The notes beneath the pieces are model-generated. The model was not told the origin of the DNA, ran no database searches, and worked only from the letters and a program-made list of their open reading frames with translations. From Azoarcus sp. (GTDB lineage Bacteria; Pseudomonadota; Gammaproteobacteria; Burkholderiales; Rhodocyclaceae), in assembly GCA_031268685.1 (NCBI GenBank), contig JAIRWW010000096.1, forward strand, positions 1 through 8,743: DNA of 8,743 nucleotides, read 5' to 3'. Shown piece by piece: positions 1 to 6,120 of this stretch; the first letter of the stretch is position 1; each line of letters starts with the position of its first letter. The position numbers and the translations under genes were made by a program.

Positions 1-623
1 TCAAAATTTGCGGCCTCACCCGGCCACAGGATGTCGTCGCCGCGGTCGAGGCGGGAGCCGATGCCATCGGCTTTGTCTTTTACCCGCCCAGCCCGCGCAA
101 CATCTCTTTCGCCCAGGCAGAGGAACTTACAAGACTGTTGCCGCCTTTCGTCACGGCGGTCGGTCTGTTTGTCGACCCGCAAACCGATTTCGTCGCCGAA
201 GCGCTGCGCCGCCTGCCCTTGCAACTACTCCAGTTTCATGGCAACGAGAGCAACGCCCAGTGTGCGGCGCTGAGCGCCATATGCGGAGAAATTCCCTGGA
301 TCAAAGCGATACAGATGCGCGCGGGAGTCGATCTGTTAGAATCCTTCGCCTCGCATCCCGGCGCGCGCGGACTCCTGGTCGATGCCTTCGTCGAAAGCTT
401 CGGCGGCGGCGGTAAAACCTTCGACTGGTCTCTGATCCCCGCCGGGCCAAGCCGCCCGCTGGTACTGGCGGGCGGTCTCCGCCCCGGCAACGTGGGCGAA
501 GCCGTCCGCCGCCTGCGGCCATGGGCGGTCGATGTATCCAGTGGGGTGGAAATCACAAAAGGCGTCAAGGATGCAGCGAAAATCGCCGCATTCGTCGCCG
601 AAGTTCGGAATGCCGATGACTGA
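1..623 (+). CDS. trpF: Phosphoribosylanthranilate isomerase, 5'-partial
   Basis: TrpF converts N-(5'-phosphoribosyl)anthranilate to CdRP (an Amadori rearrangement), the third step from chorismate to tryptophan, in the cytoplasm. The open frame enters at the left edge: the first two bases end a codon, and [10 protein letters not shown] follows, the N-terminal family signature with the catalytic base Cys at 9-11. [28 protein letters not shown] (Asp at 381-383, the expected general acid), the phosphate-binding [10 protein letters not shown] and DVSSGVE near the C-terminus complete the TIM-barrel pattern. About 206 residues are visible, against a usual length near 205-215, so only a few N-terminal residues are missing. 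The TGA stop overlaps the start of trpB by 8 bases, which suggests translational coupling. Motifs are seen directly; function follows from the family. Confidence 0.97.
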   Translation, partial: KICGLTRPQDVVAAVEAGADAIGFVFYPPSPRNISFAQAEELTRLLPPFVTAVGLFVDPQTDFVAEALRRLPLQLLQFHGNESNAQCAALSAICGEIPWIKAIQMRAGVDLLESFASHPGARGLLVDAFVESFGGGGKTFDWSLIPAGPSRPLVLAGGLRPGNVGEAVRRLRPWAVDVSSGVEITKGVKDAAKIAAFVAEVRNADD

Positions 624-1824
624 CATGCAATATTCGCTTCCCGATGCGCAGGGGCATTTCGGCCCCTATGGCGGCGTTTTCGTCGCCGAAACGCTGATGC
701 CCGCATTGGCGGAACTGCGCGCGGCCTATGAGGCGAGCCGCTCCGATCCGGCTTTCACCACCGAATTTGAGCATGAACTCAAGCACTACGTCGGGCGGCC
801 CACACCCATCTACCATGCGCGCCGCCTCTCCGAAAAACTGGGCGGAGCGCAGATTCTCCTGAAGCGCGAAGACCTCAACCACACCGGCGCCCACAAAGTA
901 AACAACTGCATCGGCCAGGCGCTGCTCGCGCGCCGTATGGGCAAGCCGCGCATCATCGCCGAAACCGGCGCTGGCCAGCATGGCGTCGCCACCGCCACCG
1001 TGGCGGCGCGGTACGGCTTCGAGTGCGTGGTCTACATGGGTTCCGAAGACATAAAGCGGCAGGCCGCCAACGTCTATCGCATGAAGCTGCTGGGCGCCAC
1101 TGTCGTACCGGTCGAATCCGGCTCAAAGACGCTCAAGGACGCGCTCAACGAAGCCATGCGCGACTGGGTGACGAACGTCTCCAATACTTTCTACATCATC
1201 GGCACCGTGGCCGGTCCGCACCCCTATCCGGCAATGGTGCGCGATTTCCAGACAGTAATCGGCAAAGAATGCCTCGTGCAGATGCCGGAAGCCTTCGGAC
1301 GCCAGCCGGACGCGGTCATCGCCTGCGTCGGCGGCGGCTCCAACGCCATGGGAATTTTCCATCCCTACATCCCGCAAGAAGGCGTGCGCCTGATCGGCGT
1401 CGAAGCGGCGGGAGAAGGCATCGCCACCGGGCGTCATGCCGCGCCGCTTACCGCCAATGCAAAAGCGGGCGTCCTGCACGGCAACCGCAGCTATCTCATG
1501 CAGGACGAAAACGGGCAAATCATCGAAACCCACTCCATTTCCGCCGGGCTTGACTATCCGGGCGTGGGACCGGAGCATGCGTGGCTCAAAGACAGCGGCC
1601 GCGCCGAATACGCAGCAATAACAGACAGCGAGGCGCTCGAAGCTTTCCATGCCCTCTGCCGCCTTGAAGGCATAATCCCGGCGCTGGAGTCTTCCCACGC
1701 CGCAGCATATGCCATGAAGATCGCTCCGGCGCTCGGCAAGGATAAACTCCTGCTGGTCAACCTTTCCGGGCGCGGCGATAAAGACATTCACACCGTGGGC
1801 GAGCACTCGGGCATCCGGTTTTAA
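616..1824 (+). CDS. trpB: Tryptophan synthase beta chain
   Basis: TrpB is the PLP-dependent subunit that condenses indole with serine to form tryptophan in an alpha2-beta2 complex with TrpA. From ATG 616 the protein has 402 residues, normal for the family. HTGAHKVNN carries the PLP lysine (K94) and ETGAGQHG the catalytic glutamate (E116). GGGSNAMG (from about residue 239) binds the PLP phosphate, and NLSGRGDKD has S384 near the pyridine nitrogen. All sit at a constant +7 offset from the Salmonella enzyme. The start is uncertain: in-frame ATGs lie at 532, 610, 616 and 625, and the conserved part begins at [15 protein letters not shown] chose 616 because a weak GGA lies 6 bases upstream and the overlap with the trpF stop is short; 610 and 625 remain possible, while 532 would add about 28 unconserved residues. 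Confidence 0.97.
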   Translation: MTDMQYSLPDAQGHFGPYGGVFVAETLMPALAELRAAYEASRSDPAFTTEFEHELKHYVGRPTPIYHARRLSEKLGGAQILLKREDLNHTGAHKVNNCIGQALLARRMGKPRIIAETGAGQHGVATATVAARYGFECVVYMGSEDIKRQAANVYRMKLLGATVVPVESGSKTLKDALNEAMRDWVTNVSNTFYIIGTVAGPHPYPAMVRDFQTVIGKECLVQMPEAFGRQPDAVIACVGGGSNAMGIFHPYIPQEGVRLIGVEAAGEGIATGRHAAPLTANAKAGVLHGNRSYLMQDENGQIIETHSISAGLDYPGVGPEHAWLKDSGRAEYAAITDSEALEAFHALCRLEGIIPALESSHAAAYAMKIAPALGKDKLLLVNLSGRGDKDIHTVGEHSGIRF

Positions 1825-1832
1825 GCTTGAGC

Positions 1833-1850
1833 GGCCCAGATGGGGCTTTT
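1833..1850 (+). promoter_or_regulatory. Ribosome-binding site of trpA within a small hairpin
   Basis: GGGG at 1842-1845 ends 5 bases before the trpA ATG. Part of it pairs with GCCC-type sequence upstream: 1834-1837 against 1843-1846, with a five-base AGATG loop and a possible G-U closing pair. Four T follow. The element begins only about ten bases after the trpB stop at 1822-1824, so a ribosome ending trpB would open it. That would couple TrpA to TrpB output, which suits a 1:1 complex. The stem is short and the role is inference; with only four T and a weak stem it is unlikely to be a terminator. Confidence 0.35.
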
Positions 1851-2666
1851 ATGTCCAGAATCCAATCGGTTTTCCAAAATTTGCAAGCAGCCGGCCGCAA
1901 GGCGCTGATTCCTTTCATCACCGCGGGCGACCCGGACGGCGAACTCACCCTGCCGCTCATGCGGGCGCTGGTCGCGGGCGGCGCGGACATCATCGAACTC
2001 GGCGTGCCGTTTTCCGATCCGATGGCCGACGGCCCGACCATACAGCGCGCCTCGGAGCGGGCGCTGGCGGGCGGCATGAGTCTTGGCAAAGTGCTGGACA
2101 TCGTGCGCGCCTTCCGCGCCATGGATGATGCGACGCCGGTCGTCCTGATGGGATACGCCAACCCGATCGAAGCAATGGGCAACAACACCTTCGCCGCCGC
2201 CGCGCGGGACGCGGGCGTAGATGGCGCACTGGTAGTCGACTACCCGCCCGAAGAGTGCGCCGATTTCAGCGTCGCGCTGCGCGCCGCCGGACTCGACCAA
2301 ATCTTCCTGCTTGCGCCTACCTCATCAGAACAGCGTTTCCGCGACGTAGCCAAAGCAGGCAGCGGCTACATCTACTATGTCTCGCTCAAGGGCGTGACCG
2401 GCGCGGCCAACATCGACTACGGCGAGCTTGGCCGCCGCATCCCGCGCGTCCGCGCCGCCGTCGGCATGCCGGTAGGCGTCGGCTTCGGCATCCGCGACGA
2501 CGCCAGCGCGAAAAAAATCGGCGCGCTCGCCGACGCCGTAGTCATCGGCAGCCGCATCATCGAAGAAATCGAAGCAAGCCCGCGCGACCGGGCCGCCGCC
2601 AAGGTCGAAGCCTTCGTGCGCGGAATTCGCGCCGCGCTCGATGAAGCAGCCGGAGCAACACCATGA
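1851..2666 (+). CDS. trpA: Tryptophan synthase alpha chain
   Basis: TrpA cleaves indole-3-glycerol phosphate to indole and glyceraldehyde 3-phosphate and channels the indole to TrpB. From ATG 1851 the protein has 271 residues, the usual length. It starts [11 protein letters not shown] and reaches the conserved [26 protein letters not shown] holds both catalytic acids at the canonical numbers, E49 and D60. [11 protein letters not shown] (about residues 174-184), VGVGFGIRD and the phosphate-binding VIGSRII follow in barrel order. A TTG at 1827 is in frame and would add eight residues, but ATG 1851 has a GGGG ribosome-binding site and gives an N-terminus typical of the family. The 26-base gap to trpB holds a small hairpin. 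The TGA overlaps the accD ATG in an ATGA junction. Confidence 0.97.
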   Translation: MSRIQSVFQNLQAAGRKALIPFITAGDPDGELTLPLMRALVAGGADIIELGVPFSDPMADGPTIQRASERALAGGMSLGKVLDIVRAFRAMDDATPVVLMGYANPIEAMGNNTFAAAARDAGVDGALVVDYPPEECADFSVALRAAGLDQIFLLAPTSSEQRFRDVAKAGSGYIYYVSLKGVTGAANIDYGELGRRIPRVRAAVGMPVGVGFGIRDDASAKKIGALADAVVIGSRIIEEIEASPRDRAAAKVEAFVRGIRAALDEAAGATP

Positions 2667-3538
2667 ACTGGCTACAAAAACTGCTCCCGCCCCGCATCAA
2701 ACGCAACGAAAACGAAGCGCGCGCCAATTCCTCCATCCCGGAAGGGCTGTGGAGCAAATGCCCGGCGTGCGAAGCAGTGCTCTATCATTCCGACCTCGCG
2801 GGCAACCTGCACGTCTGCCCCAAATGCAGGCACCACCTGCGCATCGGCGCCCGCGCCCGGCTCGACCTTCTGCTCGACCCCGAAAGCCGCGTCGAAATCG
2901 CCGCCGAAATCGTGCCGGTCGATGCGCTCAAATTCAAAGACTCGCGCAAATACCAAGAACGCCTGTCCGGAGCCACCAAAGAAACCGGCGAAGCCGACGC
3001 CCTGCTGGTCATGCAGGGCACGGTACTCAATGTACCGATAGTCGTGGCGGCCTTTGAATTCGATTTCCTCGGCGGCTCCATGGGTTCGGTCGTGGGCGAG
3101 CGTTTCGTGCGCGGCGTCCGCGTCGCGCTCGAACAACGCCTGCCCTTCCTCTGCATCACCGCTTCCGGCGGCGCACGCATGCAAGAAGGGCTACTGTCGC
3201 TGATGCAAATGGCAAAAACCACGGCTGCAATCACCCTGCTTGCCCAAAACCGCTTACCCTTCATCACCCTGCTCACCGACCCCACCATGGGCGGCGTCTC
3301 CGCGAGCTTCGCCTTCATGGGCGACGTAGTGATCGCCGAACCTGGCGCCCTGATAGGCTTCGCCGGGCCTCGCGTCATCGAACAAACCGTGCGCGAAAAA
3401 CTGCCGGAAGGCTTCCAGCGCGCCGAATTCCTGCTCGAAAAAGGTGCGATAGACATGATCGTCGACCGCCGCCAGCTGCGCGAATGCCTGGCCGGAATCC
3501 TAAAGCTCCTCAACCGGCAGCCCCCCCTTCATGCCTGA
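2663..3538 (+). CDS. accD: Acetyl-CoA carboxylase carboxyltransferase subunit beta
   Basis: AccD pairs with AccA to form the carboxyltransferase that moves the carboxyl group from carboxybiotin (on AccB) to acetyl-CoA, giving malonyl-CoA for fatty-acid synthesis. The 291-residue length is typical. An N-terminal zinc ribbon has C33, C36, C52 and C55 (KCPACE and HVCPKCRHH). The crotonase-like body shows [14 protein letters not shown], then [18 protein letters not shown] (about residues 168-185), [17 protein letters not shown] and [24 protein letters not shown]-type sequence (GGAG at 2652-2655) ends 7 bases before ATG 2663, and the ATG overlaps the trpA stop by four bases. The last codons contain a C7 run. 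In E. coli the carboxyltransferase binds its own mRNAs; nothing here tests that. The order accD-folC-dedD-cvpA-purF matches E. coli. Confidence 0.98.
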   Translation: MNWLQKLLPPRIKRNENEARANSSIPEGLWSKCPACEAVLYHSDLAGNLHVCPKCRHHLRIGARARLDLLLDPESRVEIAAEIVPVDALKFKDSRKYQERLSGATKETGEADALLVMQGTVLNVPIVVAAFEFDFLGGSMGSVVGERFVRGVRVALEQRLPFLCITASGGARMQEGLLSLMQMAKTTAAITLLAQNRLPFITLLTDPTMGGVSASFAFMGDVVIAEPGALIGFAGPRVIEQTVREKLPEGFQRAEFLLEKGAIDMIVDRRQLRECLAGILKLLNRQPPLHA

Positions 3539-4883
3539 TCCCCGCGCGCCAGCCTTGCCGGCGACGCTGGACGGCTGGCTGGGCCTGCTCGAAACGCGCC
3601 ACGGCGCATCCATACGCCTCGGTCTGGAGCGAGTAGCGCGGGTACGCGCCGCGCTCGGCCCCGGCCCGGAAGCCATCATCATCACTGTGGGCGGCACAAA
3701 CGGCAAAGGCTCGACCTGCGCCATGCTCGAAGCCATCCTGCGGGCGGAAGGCTATCGCCTGGGCTGCTACACCTCGCCGCATCTGTTGCGCTACAACGAG
3801 CGCGTGCGCGTCAACGGCCTGGAGACCGGCGACGACGCACTAGCCGCCGCCTTCGCCGCCGTCGAAGCCGCGCGCGGCGATACCCCGCTCACCTACTTCG
3901 AGCACGGCACGCTGGCGGCCTGGCAAATATTCCGCGCCGTGCGGCCCGACGTCATCATCCTCGAAGCCGGACTGGGCGGACGGCTCGATGCCGTCAACAT
4001 CATCGAACCCGATTGCGCCATCGTGACCGGCGTGGCAATGGATCACATGGACTACCTCGGCGACACGCGCGAAGCCATAGGCTTTGAAAAAGCCGGCATC
4101 TACCGCGCCGGACGGCCCGCCATCTGCGGCGACCCGCAACCGCCGGCGAGCCTCGTCGAACATGCGGCCTCCATCGGCGCCGAACTATGGATTTCGGGGC
4201 GCGACTTCGGCTTCGGCGGCGACCGGCAACAATGGGACTACTGGTGTTTCGAAGCCCCCCCAGCCCAGGGCACGCGCCTGAAACGCGGCGGACTGGCCTA
4301 CCCTGCCCTGCGCGGCGCAAACCAGCTACTCAACGCCTCCGCCGCCCTGACCGCGCTCCACAGCCTGCGCACCCGCCTGCCCGTCTCCATGCAAGCAATA
4401 CGCCAAGGCTTGATGTCAGTCGAACTACCAGGGCGCTTCCACATCCTGCCGGGGCAGCCAACAACCGTACTCGACGTCGCCCACAACCCGCAGGCAGCGG
4501 GCGTACTGGCCGAAAACCTCGCCAACATGGGCTTTTACCCAGAAACCTGGGCCGTGTTCGGCATGCTGGCCGACAAAGACGTAGAAAGCGTGGCGGCCCG
4601 TCTGGCAGCACGCATCGACCACTGGCTGCCCTGCACCCTGCCCGGCCCCAGGGGGCTTTCCGCCGAGGCGCTGGCCGCGCGCCTGCGCACGGCGGGCGTA
4701 GCGGACGAAACCATTGAAAACGGCTTCGATTCGCCAGCCGCAGCGTTCGCCTTCGCTCTGGAAAGCGCAAAGCCGAATGATAGAATCGTCGTCTTTGGTT
4801 CCTTCCTGACCGTGGCCAGCGTGCTGGCGGCGATTCGATGCCACGGAAAGCGCGATGCAGCACTGAAAGAGGTTTCCAGGTGA
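3531..4883 (+). CDS. folC: Bifunctional dihydrofolate synthase / folylpolyglutamate synthase
   Basis: FolC adds glutamate to dihydropteroate and then extends the gamma-glutamate tail of folates, using ATP; it belongs to the Mur ligase-like superfamily. The 450-residue protein is somewhat longer than E. coli FolC (about 420). [10 protein letters not shown] is the P-loop (K59), followed by [17 protein letters not shown] (about 80-96), [25 protein letters not shown] (E145 region), [10 protein letters not shown] (170-179) and FEKAGI with K187, the position usually carbamylated. The C-terminal domain has [10 protein letters not shown] (315-324) and ends in [14 protein letters not shown] 3531 overlaps the accD stop by eight bases, with no clear ribosome-binding site, so it probably depends on AccD translation. 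Whether both activities are present cannot be read from sequence; bifunctionality is inferred from proteobacterial homologues. Confidence 0.96.
   Translation: MPDPRAPALPATLDGWLGLLETRHGASIRLGLERVARVRAALGPGPEAIIITVGGTNGKGSTCAMLEAILRAEGYRLGCYTSPHLLRYNERVRVNGLETGDDALAAAFAAVEAARGDTPLTYFEHGTLAAWQIFRAVRPDVIILEAGLGGRLDAVNIIEPDCAIVTGVAMDHMDYLGDTREAIGFEKAGIYRAGRPAICGDPQPPASLVEHAASIGAELWISGRDFGFGGDRQQWDYWCFEAPPAQGTRLKRGGLAYPALRGANQLLNASAALTALHSLRTRLPVSMQAIRQGLMSVELPGRFHILPGQPTTVLDVAHNPQAAGVLAENLANMGFYPETWAVFGMLADKDVESVAARLAARIDHWLPCTLPGPRGLSAEALAARLRTAGVADETIENGFDSPAAAFAFALESAKPNDRIVVFGSFLTVASVLAAIRCHGKRDAALKEVSR
4868..4882 (+). promoter_or_regulatory. Ribosome-binding site and GTG start deciding the dedD start
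   Basis: AGAGG at 4868-4872 ends 7 bases before GTG 4880. An in-frame ATG lies further upstream at 4838, but it has no comparable site and would add 14 residues deep inside folC. The GTG overlaps the folC TGA in a GTGA junction, the same geometry as the ATGA junctions elsewhere in this cluster. Confidence 0.7.
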
Positions 4884-5602
4884 GCGATCTTCCAGCAAAC
4901 GACTCAGACGAACTCGAAATCAAAAAACGGGCGCGCCGACGCCTCGTGGGAGCCATGGCCCTGGCTTTACTGGCGGTCATCCTGCTCCCTCTGGCGATGG
5001 ATGGCGGCTCGCCGCCCATCGCACCGGACGTACAGGTTTCCATTCCCCCACGTGACAGAAGCTCCCAGCCCGCCGTCGACGCCGATGCAGGCAAGGTCGT
5101 CGATATCGAACCCGATACCGTCATGCCAGGGTCAGCGGAATTCGTCCCTCCCGCCCCGCCCCCGCCACTTGTCATACCAGATATGCCGCCCGTCGCATCC
5201 GCGCCGCCAGCGGCGCAAGCCCCGCCCGCAGCACAGTCTTCCTCGCCCGCGCAGAATGCCCATGGAACGGACGCCGCCCGCGACGACGAAGCCGCACGCG
5301 CCCTTGCCCTGCTGAATGGCGAAACATCCACCGCGCCCCCATCTTCGGGCAGAAACAAAGGCGGGAACAAAGACAAAAACAAAAGCAAAGACAAAGCCTA
5401 CGTCCAGGTCGCTTCATTCGGCGACGCCGCGCGGGCTGCTGCGCTGGCTGCCGAACTGAAAAAACAAGGCTTCGCCGCCTACGCCGAAAAAGCGGGCAAA
5501 GTGAACCGGGTTCGCATAGGCCCGCTCGCCCGCGCCGAAGCAGAGCGCGTCGCGGCCCAGCTCAAAGCGAAAGGCCACGGCGCAATACTGTTGTCGCGCT
5601 GA
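4880..5602 (+). CDS. DedD-like inner-membrane protein with C-terminal SPOR domain
   Basis: This is a 240-residue bitopic membrane protein from GTG 4880. A charged N-terminus ending KKRARRR (about 15-21) precedes one hydrophobic helix (about 22-40), predicting the N-terminus in the cytoplasm. A long Pro/Ala-rich linker follows (about 43-155), then a Lys/Asn/Asp-rich stretch (158-172) and a SPOR domain (about 173-240) starting AYVQVASFGDAARAAALA and containing VRIGPLARAEAERV. SPOR domains bind denuded peptidoglycan glycans at division septa, and E. coli DedD, encoded at the same position between folC and cvpA, is a divisome protein. The homology call rests on topology, domain and gene order, because the linker is not alignable. 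A role in cell constriction is inference. The stop is nine bases before cvpA and in the same frame. Confidence 0.88.
   Translation: MSDLPANDSDELEIKKRARRRLVGAMALALLAVILLPLAMDGGSPPIAPDVQVSIPPRDRSSQPAVDADAGKVVDIEPDTVMPGSAEFVPPAPPPPLVIPDMPPVASAPPAAQAPPAAQSSSPAQNAHGTDAARDDEAARALALLNGETSTAPPSSGRNKGGNKDKNKSKDKAYVQVASFGDAARAAALAAELKKQGFAAYAEKAGKVNRVRIGPLARAEAERVAAQLKAKGHGAILLSR
5351..5395 (+). repeat. Low-complexity Lys/Asn/Asp-rich coding tract in the dedD-like gene
   Basis: Fifteen codons (residues 158-172) encode only Arg, Asn, Lys, Gly, Asp and Ser. An AAA lysine alternates with AAC, GAC or AGC codons, making an A-rich patch in otherwise GC-rich DNA. It sits immediately before the SPOR domain, at the periplasmic end of the Pro/Ala linker. 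It is an imperfect hexanucleotide-like repeat that could vary in copy number, and a basic segment that could contact anionic cell-wall polymers; both are inference. Confidence 0.6.
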
Positions 5603-5611
5603 ACACCGTTC

Positions 5612-6106
5612 ATGACAGCCTTCGACTACGCCTTCCTCGCCATCCTCGGGCTGTCCGCCTTCGTCGGCCTGTGGCGGGGACTGGTAAGCGAAATCATGGC
5701 CCTGGTAGCATGGGGGCTGGCCATGACTGCGGCATGGCGATTTTCCGGCGACGCCGAGCGCCTGCTTGAAAGTGAAATTGCCAATCCCAATTGGCGTATC
5801 GTGGCAGCCTTCGCCTCGGTCATCATCGCCGTACTGCTGCTCATGGCCGTCGTGCGATGGCTGCTGCGCCAACTAATCCGCGCGGCTGGACTGGGCGCGA
5901 GCGACAGATTTTTCGGGACGATATTCGGCATCGCGCGCGGCCTGGCGATAGCCTTCGTCGCGGTGCTGCTCGGCGGGCTGCTGCCGGGCCTGCCGCGCGA
6001 ACCATGGTGGGAACAAGCATTTTTCGCGCCGCCTCTGGAAACAGCAGTCATAGCAGCCAAACCGTGGATGCCAGACACAGTGGCGAACAACATCAGCTTC
6101 AGATAA
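5612..6106 (+). CDS. cvpA: CvpA family membrane protein
   Basis: CvpA is a small polytopic inner-membrane protein; in E. coli it is needed for colicin V production, and later work links it to envelope stress tolerance, but its molecular activity is not settled. The 164-residue protein has four hydrophobic segments (about 4-20, 26-42, 62-85 and 103-125), the normal CvpA layout. Family-type sequences include GLWRGLVSEIMALVAWGLA after the first helix and ASDRFFGTIFGIARGLAIAF entering the last. The C-terminus is short and soluble. ATG 5612 lies nine bases after the dedD stop and has no recognisable ribosome-binding site, so re-initiation after DedD is likely. No other in-frame start follows the dedD stop before it. 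The position directly before purF is the same as in E. coli. Confidence 0.93.
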   Translation: MTAFDYAFLAILGLSAFVGLWRGLVSEIMALVAWGLAMTAAWRFSGDAERLLESEIANPNWRIVAAFASVIIAVLLLMAVVRWLLRQLIRAAGLGASDRFFGTIFGIARGLAIAFVAVLLGGLLPGLPREPWWEQAFFAPPLETAVIAAKPWMPDTVANNISFR

Positions 6107-6118
6107 GGCAGGGGCCTT
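6105..6118 (+). promoter_or_regulatory. Ribosome-binding site of purF within a perfect small inverted repeat
   Basis: AAGGC at 6105-6109 and GCCTT at 6114-6118 form a perfect five-base-pair stem with an AGGG loop. The AGGGG ribosome-binding site (6110-6114) fills the loop and the first stem base, and ATG 6121 follows six bases later. The stem's left arm includes two bases of the cvpA TAA stop (6104-6106), so ribosomes ending cvpA would cover it. Presence of the repeat is seen; control of purF translation is inference. Confidence 0.4.
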
Positions 6119-6120
6119 TC

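Noticed and set aside
1827..1850. TTG start at 1827 for trpA
   Set aside because: It adds eight residues not typical of TrpA and lacks a ribosome-binding site at a usable distance; ATG 1851 has GGGG upstream and puts E49 and D60 at canonical numbers.
1834..1850. Rho-independent terminator between trpB and trpA
   Set aside because: The stem has four base pairs and the T run only four bases, directly before a start codon; too weak for a terminator.
4330..5394. Long open frame on the - strand opposite folC and dedD (354 residues)
   Set aside because: It lies wholly opposite two well-supported genes, crosses their junction, and its product is Ser/Arg/Pro/Gly-rich with no recognisable motif. It is the usual mirror of GC-rich coding DNA.
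5791..6120. N-terminal extension of PurF upstream of 6121
   Set aside because: The extension overlaps cvpA in another frame and would bury the catalytic Cys2, which must become N-terminal.
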